A DNA stretch of 64,000 nucleotides, taken from contig OZ024932.1 of the NCBI GenBank assembly GCA_964017235.1, positions 81,285,451-81,349,450 of the forward strand. The letters are read 5' to 3'. The notes under the pieces were generated by a model. The model did no database searches. It had not been told where the DNA came from and was given only the letters and a program-made list of their open reading frames with translations. This stretch comes from Sabellastarte sp. h YS-2021 (lineage: Eukaryota; Annelida; Polychaeta; Sabellida; Sabellidae). Made by a program: the position numbers and the translations under genes. Below are positions 28,774-39,600 of this stretch, one piece after another. Within the stretch, counting starts at the first letter, position 1. The number at the start of each line of letters is the position of its first letter.

Positions 28774-28990
28774 GTTACTCCTTGAAAAACTTAATCTCCA
28801 CAAGTCCAATCTTACTTTTCATGCCTTCCGACATTCAGGTGCCACCTACGCTTTTAATTTGAATGTGGCCCTTCAACATATTCAGAGCCATGGCACCTGG
28901 ACTTCGGAATGTGTATGGAGATACATCACACTTGATCATAATGCTTCAAGTGGCATTAGCTTTTCAGAAGCACTAAAAAATTTAAGTTAA
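28774..28990 (+). CDS. Terminal exon of a different tyrosine recombinase gene (Crypton- or integrase-like)
   Basis: An acceptor-like TTTTAG precedes an open segment ending at TAA (28,988-28,990). It contains LTFHAFRHSGATYAF (HxxR box), HIQSHGTWTS (the downstream His-Gly turn) and VWRYI, with the Tyr in the catalytic position. This is the C-terminal part of a tyrosine recombinase but is not related in detail to the DIRS recombinases here. A polyadenylation signal AATAAA is at 29,077-29,082, so the exon looks like a real 3' exon or a retained element end. Upstream exons were not found; DIRS copy 3 lies directly upstream and may have interrupted the gene. Crypton or related YR element origin is an inference. 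Confidence 0.65.
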
Positions 28991-29076
28991 GGTGGCCTCA
29001 ATCTTTAAGAGTATCCTTCTGAATCTCTTATCTTAGTAATTCTGAATGTATATAAATATTAGATGTCTTTAGTGTA

Positions 29077-29082
29077 AATAAA
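29077..29082 (+). terminator. Polyadenylation signal AATAAA after the recombinase exon
   Basis: Canonical hexamer 87 bp after the stop codon at 28,990. Confidence 0.5.
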
Positions 29083-29304
29083 ATTGTATATTTTACCCCA
29101 CATCTGCCTTTGATTAATTTATTCATCTTCTGGATCTGAGGCAATGTGGGAGTGTAGAACTAAAGTTCTACACAACTCATTGCAACGATTTAAAAAGTAA
29201 TTCTTGTTTTTTGTACCTAATTTTTCATTGGTTGACCTTTAACCTCAAGTCACATTTTCCCGCTGAAAAAGTAATTTCCATTCACTCTTGAGAGGGAAGT
29301 CTAA

Positions 29305-29975
29305 GGGATAGGACGCCACGCAGCTGTGTCGGTTGCCAATGCTTTTGTTAGTAGTCTGTTGGACTACGGTAACTCGCTTTTCAGGAGTCTCCCCAAATTC
29401 AATCTTCATAGATTACAGTCTATCCAAAATAGTGCAGCTAGAATTGTGACAAATTCAAGTAAATAACTCCGGTACTCGGGAAACTCCATTGGCTCCCTGT
29501 TCAGTTTCGCCCAGAGTTCAAACTGGTTACCCTGGTCTACAAGTTTATTCATACTGGTTTCCCTAAATATTTTGCTCCATATCTATCCCTATCCACATAC
29601 CACACTACTTACAATACTAGACGTAGTCAGAGTGTTGCCAATTTCCTTAATGTACCAAAATTTCAACCTACAATTCACAAGTCCACTAAACAATTTGGTT
29701 TCAGTTTTGCTTTTGATGCCCCCACTGTTTGGAATTCACTTCCTGAAGACATTCGTGCATCACCCACTATTGCCTCTTTCAGAACCAAACTCAAAACCTA
29801 TCTCTACGCAAAGGCTTTTCCTCCTTAGCTCACTTTCTCTTATGGCTTCTCCGTGGTGCCGACCTATTTCTGTCCCTGGACTTTGAATTTGCATACTGCT
29901 ATTGTCTTGTTGCGCCTTAGAGTCCACTAATCAGTGGAGATTAAGCGCTATAAAAGTTGAATTAGAATTAGAGAT
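29305..29975 (+). mobile_element. LINE remnant, C-terminal end of ORF2 and 3' UTR
   Basis: The segment reads as the C-terminus of a non-LTR reverse transcriptase: SLLDYGNSLFRSLP, LQSIQNSAARIVTN, LHWLPVQFRPEFK, DAPTVWNSLPEDIRASP and FRTKLKTYLY are the conserved tail motifs of many animal LINEs. A stop and frameshift occur near 29,462, so it is a dead fragment. It ends with a short 3' UTR carrying AGATTAAGCGCTATAAAAG and the repeat-like TTGAATTAGAATTAGAG, a typical LINE 3' terminus. The clade cannot be fixed. Confidence 0.85.
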
Positions 29976-30033
29976 GCTGCTACTCGTAAGCATGTCTTTG
30001 AGATTTGGTAATCTCCTATAGCCTATTAGTGGT

Positions 30034-30850
30034 TTGGTTTTGAAGATTTTGGTTAGTTCTTCTGTTTTGGATTATGCTCCAGTTATCCTTGACCAGAGAA
30101 CCTATTTTGGGATTCCTCAGGTTAAATTAGATAACCATGACAGGTACATATCTAGCACCAATCCATCATCACCAGACTATGACTCTGTGGATGAATTTCT
30201 CGACAGCTTGGTAAGCAATAATGTGGTACCTGCAACCATCACTGAGTCCACCACAGTGGAAACAAATTTGCAGTCAACTGCACACACATCCACTGCGCCC
30301 ACCAAAGTGGAACCAGTACTGAATTTCAACTACACTTCTGTTGACAACTTCTTGGACAGCACAGATGCGGCCTATACAACTCCCACTTTTAACTACCACA
30401 GTGGAATCAGAGGTACAGTCAACTTCTACTACCTTCTTCAAACCCACCAGGGTAGAAACAACACAGTCTAGTAACACAAAACTAGTGAACCAGGGAAGTC
30501 AAACAGACATCTGTACTCTCACAGCTGTGAAAAAGCCTGCCCACGTAGGCACCCCCACCACACCTAAATTCTTCAAGGATAAGTGTCAACAGTTCCAGGT
30601 TTAAAAGATGGACACTAACACTTCTCCACACATCAAGCTGGTCAATCACACCAAGATCTTACAAGGCTGGGACTCACCAGACATCAGCCCTCCCCTCACT
30701 TCTGATCTGGATATACCCAGATATTTTACCAGTGAATATCAAGCACAAATCCGCGCCTTGAACTTACTTGAGGAAGATTGTTACCAAGGACCCTCATACT
30801 CCATTATTGATGAGGATCCACCCCACCTATCAGACACACAATTGAAGTAG
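30034..30850 (+). other. Unrecognised broken open frame with internal duplication
   Basis: The segment reads as one Thr/Ser-rich polypeptide that changes frame near 30,400 and then meets a TAA at 30,602. Two related units occur: YDSVDEFLDSLV with TTVETNLQST, and YTSVDNFLDSTD with TTVESEVQST, so a unit of about 50 residues appears duplicated. The last part has WDSPDISPP and ends at 30,850. I do not recognise a family. Given the surrounding mobile elements it may be the remains of a transposon ORF1, but a host exon cannot be excluded. Confidence 0.35.
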
Positions 30851-30919
30851 GGACATACCACCAAGCATCAGTCACCCCAAGAGTTTTGACTACTGAATTA
30901 TCTAGAGAATATGTGTGCT

Positions 30920-30967
30920 AACACACACACACACACACACACACACCCCCCACACCCCCCCCCCCCA
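30920..30967 (+). repeat. (CA)n and poly-C microsatellite
   Basis: About twelve CA units followed by C-rich tracts. Confidence 0.95.
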
Positions 30968-30999
30968 CCTTCTACATAACAAACATAGATGCGACTCAG

Positions 31000-31279
31000 C
31001 AGGGTTCCCACTGCACAGGGAAAATTGTGAAAAGTAATTCCAGACAGGGAAAACACAGGGAAGTTGAAAATTTTGGGAAAACAGGGAATTTGAAAATTTC
31101 AGAATGATTTTGAAGAGTAACAGCCATTTGCATTCACGCGCCGCGGGTCGCGACTCGCAGGTCACATTTGATGTTTTGGCTTGATTGTGTTATTTTATTT
31201 ATAAAATCCACAGGGAAAAATATAAACTTCACAGGCAAAACACAGGGAATTTAAATTGGAAAAGGGAGTGGGAACCATG
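31000..31279. mobile_element. MITE with CAGGGTTCCCACT-type terminal inverted repeats
   Basis: Starts CAGGGTTCCCACT and ends AGTGGGAACCATG, an imperfect 13-bp inverted repeat. The interior repeats ACAGGGAA several times. No coding capacity. The TIR resembles that at 32,761-33,146 although interiors differ. A clear target-site duplication was not found. Confidence 0.7.
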
Positions 31280-32359
31280 ATGTGAAACTCAGTATAGTGC
31301 AATCCCACACGTCTAAGTGAGTCATAATAACCTGAAATTAGCATGTTTGCATGTCTAGTACATCAACAACTGGATAGTTGCTATCAAGTACCCAGAAGTC
31401 CAGACCAGCTGAGACAAATTAATGATTCAAAGTCCCAATTGATATCTAATGGAGTTAATAAGCTCTTACCACCCACTATCCTACCTTAAAAGCAAATCTC
31501 AGTCTAAATTACTGTGATTTATGCAGAACATGAATACCATAATCAAGACTGCCAAATCCATACTTAACATAGGAATAGCATTGATTCAGTTAAATTAGCT
31601 TTTATACTTTTATGTGCTTTCTCATCGAAAATAATAAATAATCTAGGTTTAAATCAGTTTAATCCCAATTTAACATAAAAAATTGAGATTTTAGCTCAAA
31701 TCCTCCTGATCCTCCATTTAGAGGCTCAATCCAGTGGATGATCCGCTCAAATTAGCGGATCATAGGGGATAGGTGTATTGCACCTTAGGATTAATGTGGG
31801 ATGGATCTTCAGCCTCTGATGAGAAAATTCAAATAATTTTTGAAATATTGCCAGCCATCTTGGTCAGTATAAGGCAGGTTATCTGAGGGAATAACTACTT
31901 AGTTACTGACACCAACACTTCTATTTACTTACATTGTTAAAATACACTGTCAAAACTACATTGAACTTCAGTTCTTAAACAGTAAATATATGTTAATCTT
32001 ATTACCTTGCTTGTTCTTCCTCATATGTAAAGTATCATAATTTGACAAATATTTGGATATTTAAATTTATAAACTTGTTGATTTACCTTACAATTTATTT
32101 TAAAAGAAAAAAAGAAATTATAAGTTTGTATCACATATCACATGCAACTGCTTTTGAAATTATAAAGTGATGTAAAATAGTTATCCCAGTGCTGGATTGT
32201 AAACAAGTATCAAACTATGAATATGACAAAGCCATTTAAAGTTTAAAACAACAGTTAAAATGAAGACATAGCAGATAACACCAAACTATTAAAGATATAA
32301 TGTGAAGACACGGCAAGTAACACCCAACTATTAAAGATATAAAATCTTCATTATGATTT
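31280..32359. other. DyP intron without recognised features
   Basis: AT-rich unique-looking DNA; only short chance open frames. A tract near 32,248-32,340 repeats GAAGACA...AACACCAAACTATTAAAG-like sequence twice. Confidence 0.5.
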
Positions 32360-32485
32360 TAGTAAACACGCGTATTTACTGGACCAAAAAAAAAATCAGT
32401 AAATACGCGTATTCACTGAAATTTTCAGTAAATTTCAGTAAATACACATATTTACTGATTTCGCATATTTACTCTAACATATGTA
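32360..32485. repeat. AGTAAATAC palindromic repeat, uninterrupted paralogue of the DIRS copy 4 target
   Basis: Repeats CAGTAAATACGCGTATT and ACATATTTACTGATTT. The order of blocks equals the left flank (15,845-15,887) joined to the right flank (21,397-21,412) of DIRS copy 4. Confidence 0.75.
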
Positions 32486-32538
32486 ACGACACACAAACTT
32501 CTGGTTTACCTAGACTGTATTCAAAGTACTGAACATAC

Positions 32539-32683
32539 CTCCAATCATCCTGGCTACATGGGAAGACACGGACTTCTTGCTGAGCTCTGTACTATCGGGC
32601 ATGGTCCTACCCACCCACTTCTCCATGGTGGCAGGCTTCTCTGAGTTAATCACCTTCATGTCATGGATCCACTTCTGAGTGAT
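32539..32683 (-). CDS. DyP peroxidase exon 6
   Basis: It starts after TTTCAG with ITQKWIHDMK, continuing the GGSYV end of exon 5 into the family's GSYV-x-QKW-x-HD motif. It contains EKWVGRTMPDSTEL, the conserved GRT/S turn, and SSHVARMIGG, whose His corresponds to the proximal heme ligand. It ends with the first base of a Gly codon and a GTATGT donor, completed by exon 7 about 24 kb away. All DIRS copies 2 to 4 lie in that intron. Confidence 0.92.
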
Positions 32684-32760
32684 CTGAAAGTACAAAATTA
32701 GGGTTACACATCCCTTTCGACACATTAGGTCATATCAAAACAATCCCTCAGTGAATCCTA

Positions 32761-33146
32761 CCGGGTTCCCACAGACTTTTGACAACTGGATTCAAGGTCT
32801 TTTCAAGGATTCTCAAGGCACGGCCTCCTTTACCTCCCCTTCTAGCTGTCCGTTCCTCCCACAAAATTCTTTATTGTCACATGATTTTAACATTTTATAA
32901 ACTCATTACAACGATGCTAGTTAACACATCTAATAATATTTTACCATAAACTTTGTTCAGACTAGATCATACTTGCTTTGCCGAGTCTGCCATAGCCGTA
33001 AAACTAGATGATGCAGAAGTTGGGCAATAACAAATTCAAGGACTTTTCAAAGTTTTTATTCAATTTTGGCCAAATTTGATGGACTTTCAAGCCCTTGAAA
33101 ATGGAGCAATTTTTTTTCAAGGATTTTCAAGGATGTGGGAACCCTG
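32761..33146. mobile_element. MITE with GGGTTCCCACA terminal inverted repeats
   Basis: Starts CCGGGTTCCCACA and ends TGTGGGAACCCTG. The interior has repeated CAAGGACTTTTCAA and TTTTCAAGGATT motifs near both ends. No open frame. Both flanks contain CCTAC, but an exact target duplication is not evident. Confidence 0.7.
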
Positions 33147-33154
33147 CCTACATG

Positions 33155-33225
33155 TCATGAGTTGGGTTCAAACCCACAATCACAGAGGTGAGAGTAAAGT
33201 GATTAGATGTCAAACTGAAAACCTA
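33155..33225 (-). mobile_element. tRNA-derived SINE head fragment
   Basis: On the minus strand, CACTTTACTCTCACCTCTG then GTGGGTTTGAACCCAACTC resembles the tRNA-like head of the SINE at 63,179-63,420, with a recognisable Pol III B box (GGTTTGAACCC). It is cut short next to the MITE ending at 33,146. Confidence 0.55.
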
Positions 33226-33510
33226 AACAACAGCCTGAGTTAAATTTAAAGAATATTATAAAGACCGAAAATGCCCAGTGAACGAAAACCCGTCTGTGCG
33301 CATAGAATCAGCACGGAGTAAAACCTCCAATAACGGCCCGCCGAGAAACGGAAGTGCTGTTTCGATTGCTCGTTTGTATGTCGCTAGTAAAATTGTCTGC
33401 CTTTACGAGAGCGATCATGCATTCAAAACAATATGGCAGCGTCCTTGCTCGTGTCACCTCATAAAAATAAATAGATATTTCTTTCAACCAGGTAGGCCAG
33501 TCTTTATAAT

Positions 33511-33671
33511 AGTAATAAATACCTCATGCTCGGGCGTTTGTTACAGGATATACGCCCGGCAAAAATTCCTTAATAATGCCTTCGCACCTAACGGCGCTCT
33601 GGCATTATTTGGCATTTTTGCCGGGCGTATATCCTGTAACAAACGCCCTCACACTCAGTATTTATTACTAC
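33511..33671. repeat. Long inverted repeat, 35-bp perfect arms
   Basis: Arms at 33,532-33,566 and 33,614-33,648 are perfect inverted copies (starting GGGCGTTTGTTACAGG and including ACGCCCGGCAAAAAT), separated by a 47-bp loop that itself contains AATGCC/GGCATT. Weaker pairing extends out to AGTAATAAATA at 33,511 and TATTTATTACT at 33,671. The transcript would fold into one long hairpin. Confidence 0.9.
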
Positions 33672-34022
33672 ATGAATATCTTCAAAGTAAAATATACTGG
33701 AACAGAACTTTCTAAATCCACAATATTTATAACTACAGGCATGTCCCATTAAAGTTGAATCTTACTGAAAAAAAAAGAAAGCAAAAAAAAAAAAAAAATT
33801 CCTTTTATTTATAGAAGATTTCTAGAGATCTGAGAAAACGAACACTGAATGGTTTCTTAGAACTAATACCATAATTTAAACAGAGAATTTCTTATTCTAC
33901 TGTGTGAAAGTTCTTCAGGTCCCCTTTTGTAACAGCCAATGAGGTAACTCCTAGTAATAACCATAGTATCTCTTCTACAAATTGCAATCTAATTAAGTAG
34001 GAGACATGTCTATGTAACTGAC

Positions 34023-34096
34023 CACATAACTACCGCCTGTCTCCTTTTCCACAGCAATGGCCTGCCTGTCATCATCATCTGCTGCATTCTCTGTAC
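34023..34096 (-). CDS. DyP peroxidase exon 5
   Basis: A 74-bp exon between TGACAG and a GTCAGT donor. Its first two bases complete the second Gly of GFIDG; it then encodes TENAADDDDRQ and EKETGGSYV. The TEN after GFIDG matches the family's GxxDGTxN motif and GGSYV precedes the heme-pocket strand. Phase fits exons 4 and 6. Confidence 0.9.
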
Positions 34097-34702
34097 CTGT
34101 CACAATGCAGTTATCACAAGGTTACCAGCCAAGAACAAAAGTACTTTCAAGGGATTGCATTTGGATGGTATTTATATCTGGCTTTGGAACATAGGTAGTT
34201 ACCCATATTTCCACTCCCTTGGACAGAATGCCATTCAATGAGTATTCTCTGTTCTACTGAAAATCCTACTAAATGATCTAAAGTACTTGTATCTCACCAG
34301 GGCTACATTTTGGTGTTAATTTAGGAGGATCAGGAACCATGTACTCCAAATCCCAACACTAAGTGAACAATTTGCCCTGTCCCTCCCGGGTTAAATGATA
34401 TACCTCTGGGTTGGGAGGTTTAGTTGTTCAGCACTAGAAATGTATCATCAAAACTAATGGAATGGAGAAATTAGGAAATCCTTACTTGCCGAATCCTCTC
34501 CTCCCAATTCTTAACTTATTATATTTGTACATCTGAACACATCTAATCTTTTATGATCACAACTGGAAGTCCTTCTTTCTAAGTAATAAAACTGAGACTT
34601 TCTTTATATTTTTTTACATTGTGCAAGGAAACTGTTCCTATCAGCCATATAAACCCACACATAAAAGCCATAAACATGCAAGAAATCACTCAAATGCCTC
34701 AC

Positions 34703-34864
34703 CATCAATAAAACCCGAGAGATCACGGCCATTCTTGTACACAAAGCTGTAGATGTCTTCAAACTTCTCCACACTTCCCTCGGGCATCTTGGACAGAATC
34801 CTTTGGGTCAGCTCGAACAGCTTGGACACTGTGTTGGACTTGGCATGGATAAAGATGTCCCCAC
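34703..34864 (-). CDS. DyP peroxidase exon 4
   Basis: It begins GGDIFIHAKS (with exon 3), a conserved DyP strand, continues FELTQRILSKMPEGS and FEDIYSFVYKNGRDL and ends in GFIDG, whose Asp is the distal acid/base residue characteristic of the family. Acceptor CTACAG, donor GTGAGG. The codon for the last Gly is split with exon 5. Confidence 0.93.
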
Positions 34865-34967
34865 CTGTAGTAAAACACGGTAATTGCTAATTTTATTTTT
34901 GCGGGTCTAACAGCTCGATACACTTGCAAAAGAGGTCGTTTTTTCAACACATAGTATAGGTAATATA

Positions 34968-35111
34968 GAAATAGACAACGACGAGCGAGGTGTTATAGGA
35001 GATTTTACAACGATTAGCGATATTAGGATCACGAAGGCGAAGCCTGAGTGATTCTAATGCGCTAATCGTTGTAAAATCTCCTATAACACCGAGCTCGGAG
35101 TTGTCTATTTC
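34968..35111. repeat. Imperfect palindrome of about 144 bp
   Basis: Left arm GAAATAGACAAC and TGTTATAGGAGATTTTACAA, then CGATTAGCG; the right arm is the inverse with a few mismatches. The loop includes TATTAGGATCACGAAGGCG. It lies directly next to the MITE beginning 35,112. Confidence 0.85.
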
Positions 35112-35514
35112 TATTCTAACATGACATTTTAAAATTATCTCATAAAAATTAGTTTTGAAGCTATTTTGTACAAAAATATACGAATATTCTATAAAGATTA
35201 TTTATCAAATGGTGCAGTTGAAATATTGGAAGAGCCACAAATAAAATAACCCTTTCTTTGTTAAACCTCCTTAAAATTTTGTACATTCATATCAGTATAT
35301 TCTATTTTCAAATGTAAGAATCCATAAATGTCGTATTTACCATTATTTGTTTATTTAATAACAAAAATCCAAGCTGTTACTTGAAGTTTTCTTTTTGCGG
35401 AGCGGCATTGTGAGCGATAAAATAGAACTAGGGATGTTATGCGGGGTTTTACAGAGCAACTTTTCGCGTCTTAGCCAATCAGAATCGCGGACACAGCCGT
35501 GTCATGTTAGAATA
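35112..35514. mobile_element. MITE with 15-bp perfect terminal inverted repeats
   Basis: Starts TATTCTAACATGACA and ends TGTCATGTTAGAATA. The right subterminal sequence AGCCAATCAGAATCGCGGACAC has a near match at 58,593-58,625, so the family is dispersed. No coding capacity. It may be one unit with the adjoining palindrome. Confidence 0.75.
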
Positions 35515-35776
35515 AGTTATTATACTAATAACAGGATGTGTGATTGGCATGGTGGAGAAAAATAGTGACTAATAGGTCAAAATCTTTTTCTATTACCAAG
35601 GGGGCACTGTCAAGTGACCAGGCTGAGAGCACTGACATGACACAACTAGTAATGAGAACACAAGAACTCTTGGAAGGAAGTAAACTTGGAAAAGTTGTCT
35701 ACTTTGAACAAAAAATAATCAACAAGTTCTCACACAAAGGTAGCCTGTCACACGTGTATTATATATATTTGAATAC

Positions 35777-35849
35777 CTGTGCTTGGCATCTCCCCAAGAG
35801 TTCCCTTTCTGTGAGGGTACACATAGTTCTCTTTGGTCTTCCCTCCAAC
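35777..35849 (-). CDS. DyP peroxidase exon 3
   Basis: A 73-bp exon between TTGTTAG and a GTATTC donor. It encodes VGGKTKENYVYPHRKGTLG then EMPSTG and leads directly into GGDIF of exon 4 with a split Gly codon. It links NFYAQ of exon 2 (phase 0) to the conserved GGD strand, giving normal spacing for the family. Identified by splice phase and by the expected missing linker. Confidence 0.85.
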
Positions 35850-36102
35850 CTAACAAAGATAAAGTGAGTGTAAGGGGTTGATTGTCAGCAGCTTACAGCA
35901 AATCATTCTTACAGAATCCAAACAGAAACGGGAAGTGTTGATAACCTGGTGTCAAGTTATAACTTAGCTGCCAAATTAACTACAATGAAAGGGCGATCAG
36001 TTGTAAATTTGGTTTCCATTGTTGTGACACTTCAGGATTATTTTGACATGTTTATGAAAGAAAAAACGCATTTGCAGGGCCTTGAAGTGGATCCATATTT
36101 AG

Positions 36103-36646
36103 AACTAGATTGGGCCAACTCGGCGCCAACATATCCCCAGACAGGTCATCACTCACGCCACAGGTTTTGATCGGGAATTTTTAAAAACATAATTACCCAT
36201 TATTATATGAACTTCAGCACATCAATCTACTCTGTTTATATCTTCCCAAGGAAGATGGTGTATCCCCAGACGCCGAATACATAACTCAAATTATATTTTC
36301 AATCTTCCTGCAATGATAACTCTAAACCTATTTTCAAAGTATTTAAATGATTGATGATTGAATGTCCATTCTAAAACTAGATTGGGCCAACTCGGCGCCA
36401 ACATATCCCCAGACAGGTCATCACTCACGCCACAGGTTTTGATCGGGAATTTTTTAAAACATAATTACCCATTATTATATGAACTTCAGCACATCAATCT
36501 ACTCTGTTTATATCTTCCAAGGAAGATGGTGTATCCCCAGACGCCGAATACATAACTCAAATTATATTTTCAATCTTCCTGCAATGATAACTCTAAACCT
36601 ATTTTCAAAGTATTTAAATGATTGATGATTGAATGTCCATTCTAAA
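36103..36646 (+). repeat. Tandem duplication of 272 bp
   Basis: 36,103-36,374 and 36,375-36,646 are nearly identical, differing by single-base indels in A runs. A third, partial, diverged copy of the last part is at about 36,729-36,840. Confidence 0.9.
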
Positions 36647-39600
36647 ATAATAATCCCAAAAGAGCATATCTGTTTCTATATTTGTTGACAAATAAAATAT
36701 TATTTTTAACTCAACTCATCATACTTTTCAATCTTCCTTCAAAGTATTTAAATGATTGATGATTCAATGTCCATTCTAAAATTCATAATCCCAAAAGCGC
36801 ATATCTGTTTCTATATTTGTTCACAAATAAAATATTATTTAAAAAAAAATTATTTATATTATTATTTTATTATATTATTTTTAGAATTTGCAAATTGTTT
36901 TCAGTTATTCATTTCCTCTATACCTATATATGTGGTCCATATATATGCAACCTAAATAAATATGTGACACAATCTCAGTTCTGACTCCCCTTTGTGTTAT
37001 ATGTAATGAAGCCCACCACCTCCCACCCCCACCCCTCTCCCCTTCTCCACACCTCTCTCACTATTACACAAGATCTGCAACCCCATTGAGTTCTTTGTTT
37101 CTCATCTGATATCATTAAATACCTTTGTTTATTTAGTGTCACTCAATATAGCTGGAGGTCCCAGAGGTGGGTGGGGGGAATCCGGGTGGGGGATGCATAA
37201 ATGGTAAACAAACAATCTATATAAAAGGGGTACTCAAATACAAAAAGAATTGAGAATTTTAAGTATGTGATTATCAACTGAAATGAGTTCATAACTGTAG
37301 GAGCTGTGTCAAAATTAACTGAGGCAAGTTGAATAAAACTGGGCTAGTTGAGGGTTAAAAATCCCCTACTTTTACTACATAAGGATATAATTTCATTAAT
37401 ATTGGGACTTAAAGCTCACTTAAAGTGTCCATTTTGTCTACTTGAATATGTTTAACCAGTTTCATTTTAAAAAGTTAAAAACTCAGCAAGCAGAGGTATA
37501 ACACACAAAAATAAGTTCTTAAAAGACTAAGATAGCCATAACATTATTAATATTCAAAATTTAAATAGACAGGCATTTCCTTTTAAAAATTCAAAGATTT
37601 CAGCTCTATAACCCACATAGTTTGACAGTTACTGGGCTTTAAAGTGGCATAATGTCCATAAATTGGGTTTCTGTGGGCATTTTACAATTGTTAAAGAGAC
37701 CTTAGCAATTAAACAACAGATCTGAAACTTTTTGGGGGACATACATAACAAACAAAAATTATATATAATACAGTTTAAGACTTGTCACACTAAGCATTTC
37801 CAAATAACAGGGCAAAATACGGAAAAAATGTCCAAAAAGGCACTTGGGCGAGTGTCTATGGCCCTCATACACAGGTTAAATGTCTACTAAAAACCTTGAT
37901 TTTCGGCATATGTAAAAAGGACATAATAATGCATTCCCAGATGGGATTTCAGCTCCATCAATCACATAGTTTAACAGTCACAGGGCTTAAAGGTGGTTAA
38001 AAAGTCCAAATATTGGGTCTCTGTGGGCCTTTTAGAGATCTCGATGTGGCTTTCAAATTAAAGCTTCAGACTTAAAATTTGTTACATACTAAGATTACAC
38101 ATAGAATATGTATCTAATAAAGTTTGAAACTTCTCAGACTTACCATTTCCAAGTTACAGAGCAAAATATGTGAAAAATGTCTTAAAAGGGTCACTCAGGT
38201 GGGTGTTTAAGGTCCTCATACACAGGTTAAATGTCTACTTGAAGCCTTGATTTTTGGCACATGTAAAAAGAACATAATAATGTATTCCCAGATGAGATTT
38301 CAGCTCTATCAGTCACATAGTTTAACAGTCACAGGCCTTAAAATTGGCAAAAAGTCCAAATACTGGGTCTTTATGGGGCCTTCTAGAGACCTAAATGTGG
38401 CCTTCAAATTAAAGCCTCAGACTTAAAATTTGTCACATACTAAGATTACACATAGAATATGCATCTAATACAGTTTGAAACTTCTTAGACTTACCATTTC
38501 CAAGTTACAGGGCAAAATATGTGAAAAATGTCTAAAAATGGTCACTCGGGTGGGGATTTATGGTCCTCATACACAGGTTAAATGTCTTCTTAAAGCCTTA
38601 ATTTTTGGCACATATATAAATAACATACTAATATCTTCCCAGATAGGATTTGAGCTCTATCAGTCACATAGTTTGACAGTCACAGGGCTTAAAAGTAGCA
38701 AAAAGTCCAAATATTGGGTCTTTGGGAGCCTTTTAGAGACCTCAATTTGACCTTCAAAATTAAAGCTTCAGACTTAAAATCTGTTACATACTAAGATTAC
38801 ACACAGAATATATATCTAATACAGTTTGAAACTTCTCAGACTTACCATTTCCAAGTTACAGGGAAAAAGATGTGAAAAATGTCTTATAAGGGTCACTCTG
38901 GTGGGTGTTTATGGTCCTGATACACAGGTTAACTGTCTATTAAAGGCCTAAATGTTGGGGCACATATAAGAAAACACATAGATATATTCCCAGATGATAT
39001 TTAACTTAGATGAGAGACATAGTTTGAAAGCTACAGTGCTTGAAAGTGGCAAAAAGTGCATAAATTGGGTCTCTGTGGGCACTTTTGAGACCTTAAGTCG
39101 ACCCCTTTGGGTAAACCTACAGCCCTAAAATTTTCTACAGACAAGGATTACATATCAAAGTTATACCTAGCGCAGTTTGAGACTCATCAGAATTACCACT
39201 TCCAAATTATAGGGCAAAATATGTGAAAAGTAAGTCAATCTTCCTGCAATGATAACTCTAAACCTATTTTCAAAGTATTTAAATGATTGATGATTGAATG
39301 TCCATTCTAAAATAATAATCCCAAAAGAGCATATCTGTTTCTATATTTGTTGACAAATAAAATATTATTTTTAACTCAACTCATCATACTTTTCAATCTT
39401 CCTTCAAAGTATTTAAATGATTGATGATTCAATGTCCATTCTAAAATTCATAATCCCAAAAGCGCATATCTGTTTCTATATTTGTTCACAAATAAAATAT
39501 TATTTAAAAAAAAATTATTTATATTATTATTTTATTATATTATTTTTAGAATTTGCAAATTGTTTTCAGTTATTCATTTCCTCTATACCTATATATGTGG

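Noticed and set aside
32761..33154. Target-site duplication for the MITE (shared CCTAC)
   Set aside because: The shared bases are offset relative to the element ends and do not form an exact 8-bp duplication.
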